NCBI GenBank assembly: GCA_030050125.1
Contig: JASIJN010000482.1
Location: forward strand, 1-6,008
Direction of reading: 5' to 3'
Origin: Streptosporangiaceae bacterium
GTDB lineage: Bacteria > Actinomycetota > Actinomycetes > Streptosporangiales > Streptosporangiaceae
Length of the DNA: 6,008 nucleotides
Positions 1-4,969 of the stretch are shown here, piece after piece. The notes under the pieces are model-generated. The model saw nothing but the letters and a program-made list of their open reading frames with translations, did no database searches and had not been told where the DNA came from. Position 1 is the stretch's first letter. Each line of letters opens with the position of its first letter. Both the position numbers and the translations under genes were made by a program.

Positions 1-1
1 C

Positions 2-517
2 TCGGCCGCCGCCGCCTACCGGCACTACGGCGGCCACGGCGAGCTGCTGCAGGCGGTCAAGACCCGGGCGCTCGCGGCGCTGGCCGACGCCATGCAGGAC
101 GGGCTGGACCGGGGCGAGAGGCTGCCCGACCCGGCCGACGAGGCGGTCCGGCGGTTCCGGAACCTGGGCCGGGCCTATGTCGGCTTCGCGCTGGCGAACC
201 CCGGCCTGTTTCACACCGCGTTCTGTCGGCCCGAGGCCGGCCAGCGGGCCGCGCCGGGCGACCTCACGGCGCGGATCGAGGCCACGCGGCCGTACCAGAT
301 ACTGTCGCAGTCCCTGGCCGAGCTGGTCGCGGCCGGGCTGCTGGACCAGGCCCGGCGCCCGGTGGCCCCGATCGCGTTCTGGGCGGCGGTGCACGGGCTG
401 GCCACGCTGCTGGTCGACGGCCCGCTGGCCGCCCTGGCCGAGCCCGAGCAGGACGTGGCGATCCAGCGCACGCTCGACATCCTCATCGACGGCATCCGGT
501 CCCCGGTGCTGTCCTAG
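2..517 (+). CDS. TetR/AcrR family transcriptional regulator, 5'-truncated by window edge
   Basis: The reading frame is open from base 2 and ends at TAG 515-517, giving 171 visible residues. It begins SAAAAYRHYGGHGELLQAVK, the end of a TetR helix-turn-helix: the recognition helix followed by the YRHF-type motif and the helix that starts the ligand-binding domain. The first ~40-50 residues of a normal ~210-220 residue TetR protein are outside the window; the internal ATG at 92 is not the real start because the HTH lies upstream of it. Near the C-terminus, FWAAVHGLATLLVDGPL matches the W-x-x-x-H-G motif of the WHG-type TetR C-terminal domain. Such proteins are dimeric DNA-binding repressors released by a small ligand. 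The ligand is unknown. A paired inverted repeat around the next promoter (571-629) is its most likely operator. Family call is firm; target is inferred. Confidence 0.9.
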   Translation, partial: SAAAAYRHYGGHGELLQAVKTRALAALADAMQDGLDRGERLPDPADEAVRRFRNLGRAYVGFALANPGLFHTAFCRPEAGQRAAPGDLTARIEATRPYQILSQSLAELVAAGLLDQARRPVAPIAFWAAVHGLATLLVDGPLAALAEPEQDVAIQRTLDILIDGIRSPVLS

Positions 518-520
518 CCC

Positions 521-536
521 GGTCCGGGCCCGGACC
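521..536 (+). terminator. Hairpin just after the tetR stop, possible terminator
   Basis: A perfect 16-bp palindrome, GGTCCGGGCCCGGACC, starts three bases after the TetR stop codon. As RNA it can fold with a 6-bp GC stem and a GGCC loop. No U-run follows directly, so it would be an atypical, GC-only terminator of the sort often seen in actinomycetes, or an mRNA 3' stabiliser. A weaker second hairpin lies just downstream. Confidence 0.4.
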
Positions 537-542
537 CCGTCC

Positions 543-563
543 ATGGCGGCCGCGGGCCATTTC
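543..563 (+). terminator. Second weak hairpin after tetR, followed by TTT
   Basis: ATGGC at 543-547 can pair with GCCAT at 556-560, and the repeat is followed by a short T-run (560-562). The stem is only 5 bp with an 8-nt GC-rich loop. With the palindrome at 521-536 it may form a tandem terminator separating tetR from the downstream promoter. Support is weak. Confidence 0.25.
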
Positions 564-570
564 CGAGGGA

Positions 571-629
571 ATGTTGACACCGTTCACTTCAATGGTCATA
601 CTGAAATTAGATGTGAACGGTGTAAACAT
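571..629. promoter_or_regulatory. Paired inverted-repeat operator bracketing the promoter, probable TetR site
   Basis: Left arm 571-587 (ATGTTGACACCGTTCAC) and right arm 613-629 (GTGAACGGTGTAAACAT) are inverted copies with one mismatch in 17, separated by 25 nt. Their centres are 42 bp apart, about four helical turns. Each arm also has weak internal symmetry (GTnnACnnnGTnnAC in the right arm), so each could hold one repressor dimer. The left arm covers the -35 and the right arm covers roughly +4 to +20. Two sites on one helix face flanking a promoter are typical of strong repression. The adjacent TetR gene is the natural candidate for the binding protein; this link is inferred from position only. 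Confidence 0.65.
574..602 (+). promoter_or_regulatory. Sigma70-type promoter of the small membrane protein gene
   Basis: A perfect -35 hexamer TTGACA (574-579) is separated by exactly 17 nt from CATACT (597-602), which matches the -10 consensus at four of six positions. The expected transcription start is near 609-610, about 38 nt before the ATG at 648. The local sequence is clearly more AT-rich than the flanking genes. The -35 is inside the left arm of an inverted repeat and the start site sits next to the right arm, so the promoter is probably repressible. Confidence 0.65.
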
Positions 630-647
630 CCCGAAGGAGTGGTTCCC

Positions 648-842
648 ATGATCGACGTCCAGGCCCTCAACAACGCGCTGATGGCCCTCGGGTTCTGCGT
701 CGGGCTGGCGATCTTGCTGTCGGTCTCGATCGTGGTCGCGGCCGCGGTGGCTCAGCGGCACGAGCGCAAGGAGCACGTCCGTTCGATCGAACGCCACCTG
801 GCCGACGTGACCAAGCAGCAGGACCCCGCCGCGGCGCGGTAA
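648..842 (+). CDS. Small single-pass membrane protein, function unknown (64 aa)
   Basis: ATG 648 follows AAGGAG (634-639) with an 8-nt gap and sits about 38 nt behind a well-formed promoter, which fixes this start although the frame is open much further upstream. The 64-residue product has a short polar N-terminus (MIDVQALNN), a hydrophobic segment at about residues 11-35 (LMALGFCVGLAILLSVSIVV and on to AAAVA), then a charged tail of ~29 residues rich in R, K, H and E that could form an amphipathic helix. The positive-inside rule places the tail in the cytoplasm. There is no cleavable-signal signature. I do not recognise the family. Its own repressible promoter beside a TetR gene suggests an inducible membrane peptide, perhaps a stress- or efflux-associated accessory protein; that role is speculation. 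Confidence 0.75.
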   Translation: MIDVQALNNALMALGFCVGLAILLSVSIVVAAAVAQRHERKEHVRSIERHLADVTKQQDPAAAR

Positions 843-918
843 TGCCCGGGCGTGCCAGCCGAGCGCTGCCCGGGCCGGGGAGCCAGCTGGCTCAGCCGCA
901 TCCGCCGGCCGGGCCCGG
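843..918. other. Convergent intergenic gap with several GC palindromes, possible bidirectional terminator
   Basis: This 76-base gap lies between two converging genes. It holds two copies of the palindrome GCCCGGGC (844-851 and 868-875) that can pair with each other, a perfect 14-bp palindrome GAGCCAGCTGGCTC (880-893), and CCGGGCCCGG (909-918) touching the stop of the minus-strand gene. No T-run follows any of them. Placement suggests transcription termination from both sides, but in DNA this GC-rich short palindromes are common, so the call is tentative. Confidence 0.35.
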
Positions 919-1713
919 TCACGGCCCGCGGGTCGGGTCGGCCGGGTCCAGCGGCACCACCTTGGCCCGCAGCGTGGCGCGGTCGACGACGAGGACGTGG
1001 CGGTTGGGCAGCGGGGTCCAGCCGTCCTGGCACCACCCGGAGGACGCGACCAGCACGGTCTCGTCGGTCTCCAGGTACGCCATGTCGAAGTAGCTGTCGG
1101 TCGGGCCCACGTGACCTCGCGCGGCCAGGGCGTCGTGCGGGATCCGGTCCGGGTCGTAGAAGCACACCGCGTACAGCGCGTCCGGCGTCAGGAAGACGGA
1201 GTTCAGGCTGTTGGCAGAGAAAAGCCCGTCGATGTGGGCGGTCGTGTCGCAGAGCGCCGCGATCATGTCTCCGTGCGCCTCGACCCCGGACATCACGTGC
1301 AGGAAGTACCGCTCGCTGTCGGTGGTGCCGCCCAGCAGCCGCTCCCAGTCCGGCGGGAGCAGTTCGCCCAGCCGGTCCTGCGGATGGATCGCGCCGTTGT
1401 GCGCCATGACGATGTCGCCGAGCCGGAACGGATGGGTGTTGCGCGGCTCGACCGGCAGGCCCGGGGTAGCCCAGCGCAGGTGCACCAGGCCCATGGAGGC
1501 GAGGGGGCGGCGCGCGAGCTCGTGGTAGGCCTGCTCGTCGACCGCCCGCAGCGGGGACTTCTCGACATCCAGCCGCTCGTCGTCGTACCAGGCCATGCCC
1601 CAGCCGTCGCCATGGAACGCGGACAGCCGGGTGAACTCATGCAGCCCCGGCTCGCCCATGATCTCGGCGAGCGAGGCCGGGGTGCGGGTGCAATATCCGA
1701 GGAGTCGACACAT
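919..1713 (-). CDS. Class II glutamine amidotransferase (Ntn hydrolase), probable gamma-glutamyl amide hydrolase
   Basis: The 264-residue product starts MCRLLGY, so removal of Met exposes the N-terminal Cys nucleophile; this fixes the start at 1713 even though the frame stays open upstream. Further class II motifs are visible: HGDGWGMAWY (34-43), HLRWATPG (78-85, with R80 positioned to hold the glutamate carboxylate), NTHPF (92-96), AHNGAI (104-109, oxyanion N106-G107) and TDSERYF (131-137). Length fits stand-alone GATase_4/EgtC-like proteins; there is no synthase or synthetase domain. Such enzymes hydrolyse glutamine or a gamma-glutamyl amide to glutamate; EgtC in ergothioneine synthesis is the known stand-alone example. 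The gene is last in a four-gene run. AGGAG overlaps the upstream stop codon (TAGGAG), 14 nt before ATG, a long gap suggesting translational coupling. With a GS-like ligase in the same locus, a role in removing a gamma-glutamyl tag is plausible. The substrate is unknown. Confidence 0.85.
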   Translation of the reverse strand: MCRLLGYCTRTPASLAEIMGEPGLHEFTRLSAFHGDGWGMAWYDDERLDVEKSPLRAVDEQAYHELARRPLASMGLVHLRWATPGLPVEPRNTHPFRLGDIVMAHNGAIHPQDRLGELLPPDWERLLGGTTDSERYFLHVMSGVEAHGDMIAALCDTTAHIDGLFSANSLNSVFLTPDALYAVCFYDPDRIPHDALAARGHVGPTDSYFDMAYLETDETVLVASSGWCQDGWTPLPNRHVLVVDRATLRAKVVPLDPADPTRGP

Positions 1714-1730
1714 GGTGAAGTTAGAAACTC

Positions 1731-2537
1731 CTAGAGGTACTTTCCCATTCCCCCGGCGACGTCGATCGACGCGCCGGTGATGTAGCTGGACCGGTCGCTG
1801 GCCAGGAATGCCACCAGGCCGGAGACCTCGTCCGGACGGCCGAACCGGCCGAGGGGAACCTCGGTCGCGGCCAGCTGCCCGAAGAACTCGTCGGCTGGCA
1901 GGTCCGGCGCCCGGCGACGATGGATGTTGTCCCACTGCGGCGTGGCCACGAAGCCGATGTTCACGCTGTTGACCAGGATCCCCTCGCGGCCGAGCTCGAT
2001 GGCCAGCGCCTTGGCCAGGCTCTGGCACGAGGCCCGGTTGACCGACGAGGCGAGGAACCCCGGGTCCGGGTAACGGCCGTAGACCGCGTTGATGTTGATG
2101 ACCCGCGGCGCCGAGCTCAGCCGCAGCCGCGGCAGCGCGGCCCGGGTGCAGCGGATCTGGGACATCACCTTGACCTCGAAGTCGGCCTGCCAGTCCGCGT
2201 CGGTCAGCGACTCGAACCGGCCGGGCCGGGCCCCTCCGGCGTTGTTGACCAGGATGTCGATGCCGCCCTCTGCTCCGGACAGGGCCGCGCCGGCGGCGTC
2301 GATGAACGTCGTCACCTGCTCCGGGTCGGTGACGTCGCAGCGCAGCGCGACCACCGAGCCCGCGTCGGCGCCGGCGGCCTTGCTGAGCTGGGCGGCCGTC
2401 TCCCACAGCTCGGCCTCGTTCCTGGAACAGATGACCACGCGCGCGCCCTCGGCGAGCAGCTCGGCCGCGATGGCCTTGCCCAGTCCCTTCGACCCGCCGG
2501 TGACGACCGCGCGCCGCCCCGTCAGTCCCAGATCCAT
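1731..2537 (-). CDS. SDR-family protein with all catalytic tetrad positions replaced
   Basis: A 268-residue Rossmann-fold protein of normal SDR length. The cofactor motif TGGSKGLG is intact (13-20), as are CDVTD (67-71) and NNAG (98-101), and the C-terminal GRFGRPDEVSGLVAFLASD and SSYITGASIDVAGG segments are typical of 3-oxoacyl-ACP reductase-like SDRs. The catalytic positions are not: by my alignment the tetrad Asn is K123, Ser is A151, Tyr is S164 and Lys is R168 (segment FLASSVNRASCQSLAKALA). This Ser...Arg replacement of YxxxK matches a known divergent SDR subgroup annotated BKR-like without a proper tetrad. It may therefore bind NAD(P) but work by another mechanism, or have a non-redox role. 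ATG 2537 directly follows the cupin stop (TAGATG), indicating translational coupling; its own ribosome site is weak (GGGG in a GC tract). Fold is certain, reaction unknown. Confidence 0.88.
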   Translation of the reverse strand: MDLGLTGRRAVVTGGSKGLGKAIAAELLAEGARVVICSRNEAELWETAAQLSKAAGADAGSVVALRCDVTDPEQVTTFIDAAGAALSGAEGGIDILVNNAGGARPGRFESLTDADWQADFEVKVMSQIRCTRAALPRLRLSSAPRVININAVYGRYPDPGFLASSVNRASCQSLAKALAIELGREGILVNSVNIGFVATPQWDNIHRRRAPDLPADEFFGQLAATEVPLGRFGRPDEVSGLVAFLASDRSSYITGASIDVAGGMGKYL

Positions 2538-2978
2538 CTAGGCGCCGCCCCGCGGGCCGGGGTCGGGCTCCGCGGCCTCCTGCTGCTGCGCGGCCAGCTC
2601 GAGCAGGCTCTGGCGCGGCGGGCAGAACACGTCGACCTCCAGGCAGCTGGTGTCCTTCGTCCACGCTCCGTGCGGCACCCACGCCGGGATCACCGCCACG
2701 TCGCCTCGGCGCATGGTCCGCACGTCGCCGTCGAGGTCGAAGATCATCTCCCCGTCGAGGACGATCACGATCTGCTCTTCCTCGTGGACATGCCTGGGCG
2801 CCTCGGCCCCCGGCTCGAAGCTCACGAAGTTGGCCATGGCCCGCTGGCCGAGCACCGGGCGGAACGTCAGCCCCGGCACGAACTCCGCCGAGGTGATCGA
2901 GTCGATGTGGACGTACCGTCCGGGCCCGGCCGGCTCGCCCAGCGCCTCGGTCGTGAAGTGCTTGGCAGCGTCGCTCAT
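2538..2978 (-). CDS. Single-domain cupin protein, metal-binding motif intact
   Basis: 146 residues, one cupin beta-barrel. Motif 1 reads PRHVHEEEQIVIVLDGEMIF (61-80), giving likely metal ligands H63, H65 and E68; motif 2 (RRGDVAVIPAWVPHGAW, 90-106) supplies H103. All four usual cupin metal ligands are thus present, so an enzymatic role (dioxygenase, isomerase or similar) or metal-dependent binding is possible; cupins of this size cannot be assigned a substrate by sequence alone. The C-terminal ~20 residues are low-complexity (QQQEAAEPDPGPRGGA) and likely disordered. No HTH is present, so it is not a PuuR-type cupin regulator. The start ATG 2978 has an AGGGA-type site about 7 nt upstream. It lies 43 nt behind the aminotransferase and abuts the SDR gene, so the three are probably cotranscribed. 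Confidence 0.85.
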   Translation of the reverse strand: MSDAAKHFTTEALGEPAGPGRYVHIDSITSAEFVPGLTFRPVLGQRAMANFVSFEPGAEAPRHVHEEEQIVIVLDGEMIFDLDGDVRTMRRGDVAVIPAWVPHGAWTKDTSCLEVDVFCPPRQSLLELAAQQQEAAEPDPGPRGGA

Positions 2979-3002
2979 TTTTCCATCCCTCGCTCGCCTC
3001 CG

Positions 3003-3018
3003 GGCGCCTCGAGGCGCC
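3003..3018 (-). repeat. Perfect 16-bp intercistronic palindrome between aminotransferase and cupin genes
   Basis: GGCGCCTCGAGGCGCC is a perfect palindrome placed three bases after the aminotransferase stop codon (TAA, 3024-3022) and about 24 nt before the cupin start. In the minus-strand transcript it can fold as a 6-bp all-GC stem with a UCGA loop. No U-run follows, so full termination is unlikely; it could slow 3' decay of the aminotransferase message or cause partial read-through and thus lower expression of the downstream genes. Confidence 0.45.
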
Positions 3019-3021
3019 GCC

Positions 3022-4245
3022 TTACTTTTCTCCCAGCGCGGTGCGGAACAGGCCGGCCAGGCGTCCTATGCCCTCGCCGATGAGGTCGTCCTCGACCCGG
3101 CTGAACGCCAGGCGCAGCTGGGACGCGCCGCCGTCGCCGGCGTAGAAGGGCTGCCCGGGGACGTAGGCCACCTTACGGGCGGCGGCCGCCGGGGAGAGCG
3201 CCACGGTATCGATGCCGTCGGGCGCGGTCACCCAGGTGAAGAAGCCGCCGCCTGGCGTGGTCCAGCCGGTGCCCTCGGGCATGTGCTCGGCCAGCGCCTT
3301 GCCCATCAGCTCGGCCCGGCGCGCGTACAGCTCGCGGGAGGCGACCAGCTGGCGGTCGAGGTGTCCGCCGCGCCCGTACTCCTCCAGCATTCGCTGGCCG
3401 AGCGCTCCCGAGCACTGGTCGGAGTTCTGCTTGGCCGTGATCAGCTGCGCGATGACCTCCGGCGGGCCGGCCGCCCAGCCGAGCCGCACCCCCGGGAAGA
3501 ACGTCTTGGAGAACGTGCCGGCCTGGACCACGACGTCCGGCGCCAGCGACCACAGGCTGGGCGGCGGCGTGTGGCCACGGCCGGCGAAGTAGAGCTCGCG
3601 GTAGGCCACGTCCTCCAGGATCAGGAAGCGGTACCGGCGGGCCAGTTCGACCAGAGCCTGGCGCCGGGGGCCGCTCATGGACAGGCCGGTCGGGTTCTGG
3701 TAGTCGGGAATCGTGTACAGCACCTTGGGCCGCAGCCCGCCTGCCAGCAGGCCGGCGAGCACGTCGACCCGCATCCCGTCGTCGTCCATCGGCACGCCGC
3801 GCACGTCGGCCTCGTAGCCGCGAAACGCCATGATCGCGCCGAGGTAGGTCGGCGCCTCCACCACGACCACGTCGCCGGTGTCCACCAGGCTCTTGGCCAT
3901 CAGCTCCATGCAGTCGATCCCGCCGCTGGTGACCATCAGCTCATCGGCGGCCGGGCGCCGGCCCTGCAGCGTCTCGATCCGGGTGGCCAGGTAGTCACGC
4001 AGCCCGGGCAGGCCCTCGGTCGGCGAGTACTGCAACGCGACCGCCACGTCCTGCGCCACCAGCCGGGCGGCTATCTCCCCGAGCACGTCCTTCGGAAACG
4101 TCGCCGGGTCGGGGAAGCCACCGGAGAAAGTGATCACGTCGGTGGCGCCGGCCAGGGCCAGGATCGCCGTGAGCTCGCCGCCGCCCAGCGTGCGCGTCCG
4201 CCGAGCGAAGCTCGCGGTCCAGTCTCGTTCCGGCGCCACGGTCAT
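3022..4245 (-). CDS. PLP-dependent aminotransferase, fold type I (LysN / kynurenine-aminotransferase-like)
   Basis: A 407-residue class I/II aminotransferase. Visible motifs: SGGFPDP (41-47), QYSPTEGLPGLR (72-83), VTSGGID (105-111, PLP phosphate site), EAPTY (130-134, ring-stacking Tyr), YQNPTG (182-187, with N184), EDVAYREL (211-218, with D212 and Y215), GTFSKTFFPGVRLGW (243-257, Schiff-base K247 and R254) and QLRLAFS with R378 for the substrate carboxylate. The pattern fits the 2-aminoadipate / kynurenine / MocR-domain branch, which accepts varied amino donors. It lacks the N-terminal GntR HTH of MocR regulators, so it is an enzyme. ATG 4245 is chosen over an upstream in-frame ATG at 4332 because GGGAGG lies 4 nt before it and the extra 29 residues are not family-like and fall in the regulatory gap. 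It is first in the minus-strand run and divergent from an Lrp gene. Exact substrate unknown. Confidence 0.88.
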   Translation of the reverse strand: MTVAPERDWTASFARRTRTLGGGELTAILALAGATDVITFSGGFPDPATFPKDVLGEIAARLVAQDVAVALQYSPTEGLPGLRDYLATRIETLQGRRPAADELMVTSGGIDCMELMAKSLVDTGDVVVVEAPTYLGAIMAFRGYEADVRGVPMDDDGMRVDVLAGLLAGGLRPKVLYTIPDYQNPTGLSMSGPRRQALVELARRYRFLILEDVAYRELYFAGRGHTPPPSLWSLAPDVVVQAGTFSKTFFPGVRLGWAAGPPEVIAQLITAKQNSDQCSGALGQRMLEEYGRGGHLDRQLVASRELYARRAELMGKALAEHMPEGTGWTTPGGGFFTWVTAPDGIDTVALSPAAAARKVAYVPGQPFYAGDGGASQLRLAFSRVEDDLIGEGIGRLAGLFRTALGEK

Positions 4246-4261
4246 AATGCCTCCCGAAGTC

Positions 4262-4290
4262 TTGACATCGGACCCTGGCAAACGTAAGAA
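4262..4290 (+). promoter_or_regulatory. Candidate promoter for the Lrp-ligase operon
   Basis: TTGACA (4262-4267), a perfect -35, is followed 17 nt later by TAAGAA (4285-4290), a mediocre -10. Start would be near 4297, leaving a leader of about 79 nt to the preferred TTG start. A TGGCAA box (4276-4281) lies inside the spacer, so the regulator could act here directly, as Lrp proteins commonly control their own genes. Confidence 0.4.
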
Positions 4291-4374
4291 TTCTTGCCAC
4301 CAAGGCATACATTTGCCTGGATCTGCTGGCAATCATACACGAGATCATCAAGCCTCTAGCAGAGATGTCTGCCA
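4276..4374. promoter_or_regulatory. Cluster of TTGCCA/TGGCAA boxes, candidate Lrp operator region
   Basis: Boxes occur as TGGCAA 4276-4281, TTGCCA 4294-4299, TTGCC 4313-4317, TGGCAA 4327-4332 and TGCCA 4370-4374. The first pair forms an inverted repeat with a 12-nt gap, overlapping a perfect palindrome AAGAATTCTT (4286-4295); the third and fourth form a second inverted repeat with a 9-nt gap. Several spaced half-sites in an AT-richer divergent gap are typical of octameric Lrp/AsnC proteins, which wrap DNA. Binding by the neighbouring Lrp protein is inferred from position. Confidence 0.45.
4304..4332 (-). promoter_or_regulatory. Weak candidate promoter for the aminotransferase run
   Basis: On the minus strand TTGCCA (4332-4327) is followed after 17 nt by TATGCC (4309-4304). 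Both hexamers are partial matches, and the -35 coincides with one of the repeated TTGCCA boxes, so an activator may be needed. The start would be near 4297, ~52 nt before the ATG. It faces the candidate plus-strand promoter, so the two could compete. Confidence 0.25.
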
Positions 4375-4375
4375 A

Positions 4376-4969
4376 TTGACAACCACCTCGGTACCCACCG
4401 CCGCGCCGCTGGCGCGCCTGGCCGACGTTGCCTCGCCGTCCACGCAGAAGGTCGAGCTCGACGACCTCGACCTCACCCTGCTCCGGGCGCTGGCGACGGA
4501 CGCCCGGCAGTCCCAGCGAGCCCTGGCCCGGGCGGTCGGGATGTCGCCGCCGGCCATCGCCGACCGGCTGGCCCGGCTGGAGCGCGTCGGTGCCATCCGC
4601 GGCTACCGGGTGGACGTCGACTGGGCCGCGCTCGGCTACCCGGTCGTGGTCTACCTCGCGGTGACCGCGGGCCCCGGCATGGACCTCAGCCAGATCATGG
4701 GCGCGATCAAGTCGCTGCCGGAGGCCCAGGACTCCAGCGTGGTGACCGGCGCCTTCGACCTGCTGGTCCGGCTGCGGGTGCGGGATCACGCGCACCTGCG
4801 CGAGCTGCTGCTGAACAAGATCTTCCAGATTCCCGGCGTCCAGCGCACCGAGACCTTCCTGTCGCTCGCCGACGCCGAGCCTGACAACTACGCGGCGGCC
4901 CTGCTGGACCAGATGGGCCAGCTGAACAAGCCGGAGCGGGCCAGACCTGACAAGGAGTGGACCAGGTGA
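4376..4969 (+). CDS. Lrp/AsnC family transcriptional regulator
   Basis: From TTG 4376 the product has 197 residues. After a ~25-residue leader, VELDDLDLTLLRALATDARQ (26-45) starts the AsnC-type winged HTH, continuing SQRALARAVGMSPPAIADRL and ARLERVGAIRGY (to 77). A RAM effector domain follows (about 88-165: VVVYLAVTAGPG, VVTGAFDLLVRLRV, IPGVQRTETFLSLAD), then a charged tail of ~25 residues not typical of the ~150-residue family. The start is uncertain: the frame is open far upstream, but codons before 4376 lose the G/C third-base bias, which favours TTG 4376 (weak site AGAGA 10 nt before). TTG 4313, with AAGG 7 nt before it, is the alternative (218 aa). Lrp proteins sense amino acids or related metabolites through the RAM domain. 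Being divergent from the aminotransferase and overlapping the ligase gene by 4 bases, it is probably the local regulator of both. Confidence 0.85.
   Translation: MTTTSVPTAAPLARLADVASPSTQKVELDDLDLTLLRALATDARQSQRALARAVGMSPPAIADRLARLERVGAIRGYRVDVDWAALGYPVVVYLAVTAGPGMDLSQIMGAIKSLPEAQDSSVVTGAFDLLVRLRVRDHAHLRELLLNKIFQIPGVQRTETFLSLADAEPDNYAAALLDQMGQLNKPERARPDKEWTR

Noticed and set aside
177..647. Longer version of the small membrane protein starting at ATG 177
   Set aside because: It would overlap the TetR gene in another frame with Arg/Ser/Pro-rich translation and run through the promoter and operator; ATG 648 has the ribosome site.
919..1713. EgtC assignment of the amidotransferase (ergothioneine synthesis)
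   Set aside because: No egtA, egtB, egtD or egtE homologue is in the window, and the aminotransferase is of the LysN/KAT type, not an EgtE-like cysteine-desulfurase relative.
919..2682. Minus-strand frame open for 587 codons, suggesting a large protein fused upstream of the amidotransferase
   Set aside because: The upstream part is an off-frame reading of the SDR gene with low-complexity Arg/Gly/Ala content; the amidotransferase needs Cys at position 2, so its start at 1713 is the real one.
2538..2978. Cupin as a PuuR-like regulator of the gamma-glutamyl pathway
   Set aside because: It has no helix-turn-helix domain; it is a lone cupin barrel with a full set of metal ligands.
1920..3083. 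Long plus-strand open frame opposite the SDR and cupin genes
   Set aside because: Antisense shadow of high-GC coding sequence; His/Arg/Val-rich with no recognisable domain, while the minus-strand genes have clear motifs.
2650..4287. 545-codon plus-strand open frame opposite the aminotransferase
   Set aside because: Antisense shadow; the opposite strand encodes a complete aminotransferase with all PLP-binding motifs.
4246..4332. Upstream start (ATG 4332) for the aminotransferase, adding 29 residues
   Set aside because: The extra codons lack G/C third-base bias and lie in the regulatory gap; ATG 4245 has GGGAGG at a suitable distance and gives the usual family N-terminus.
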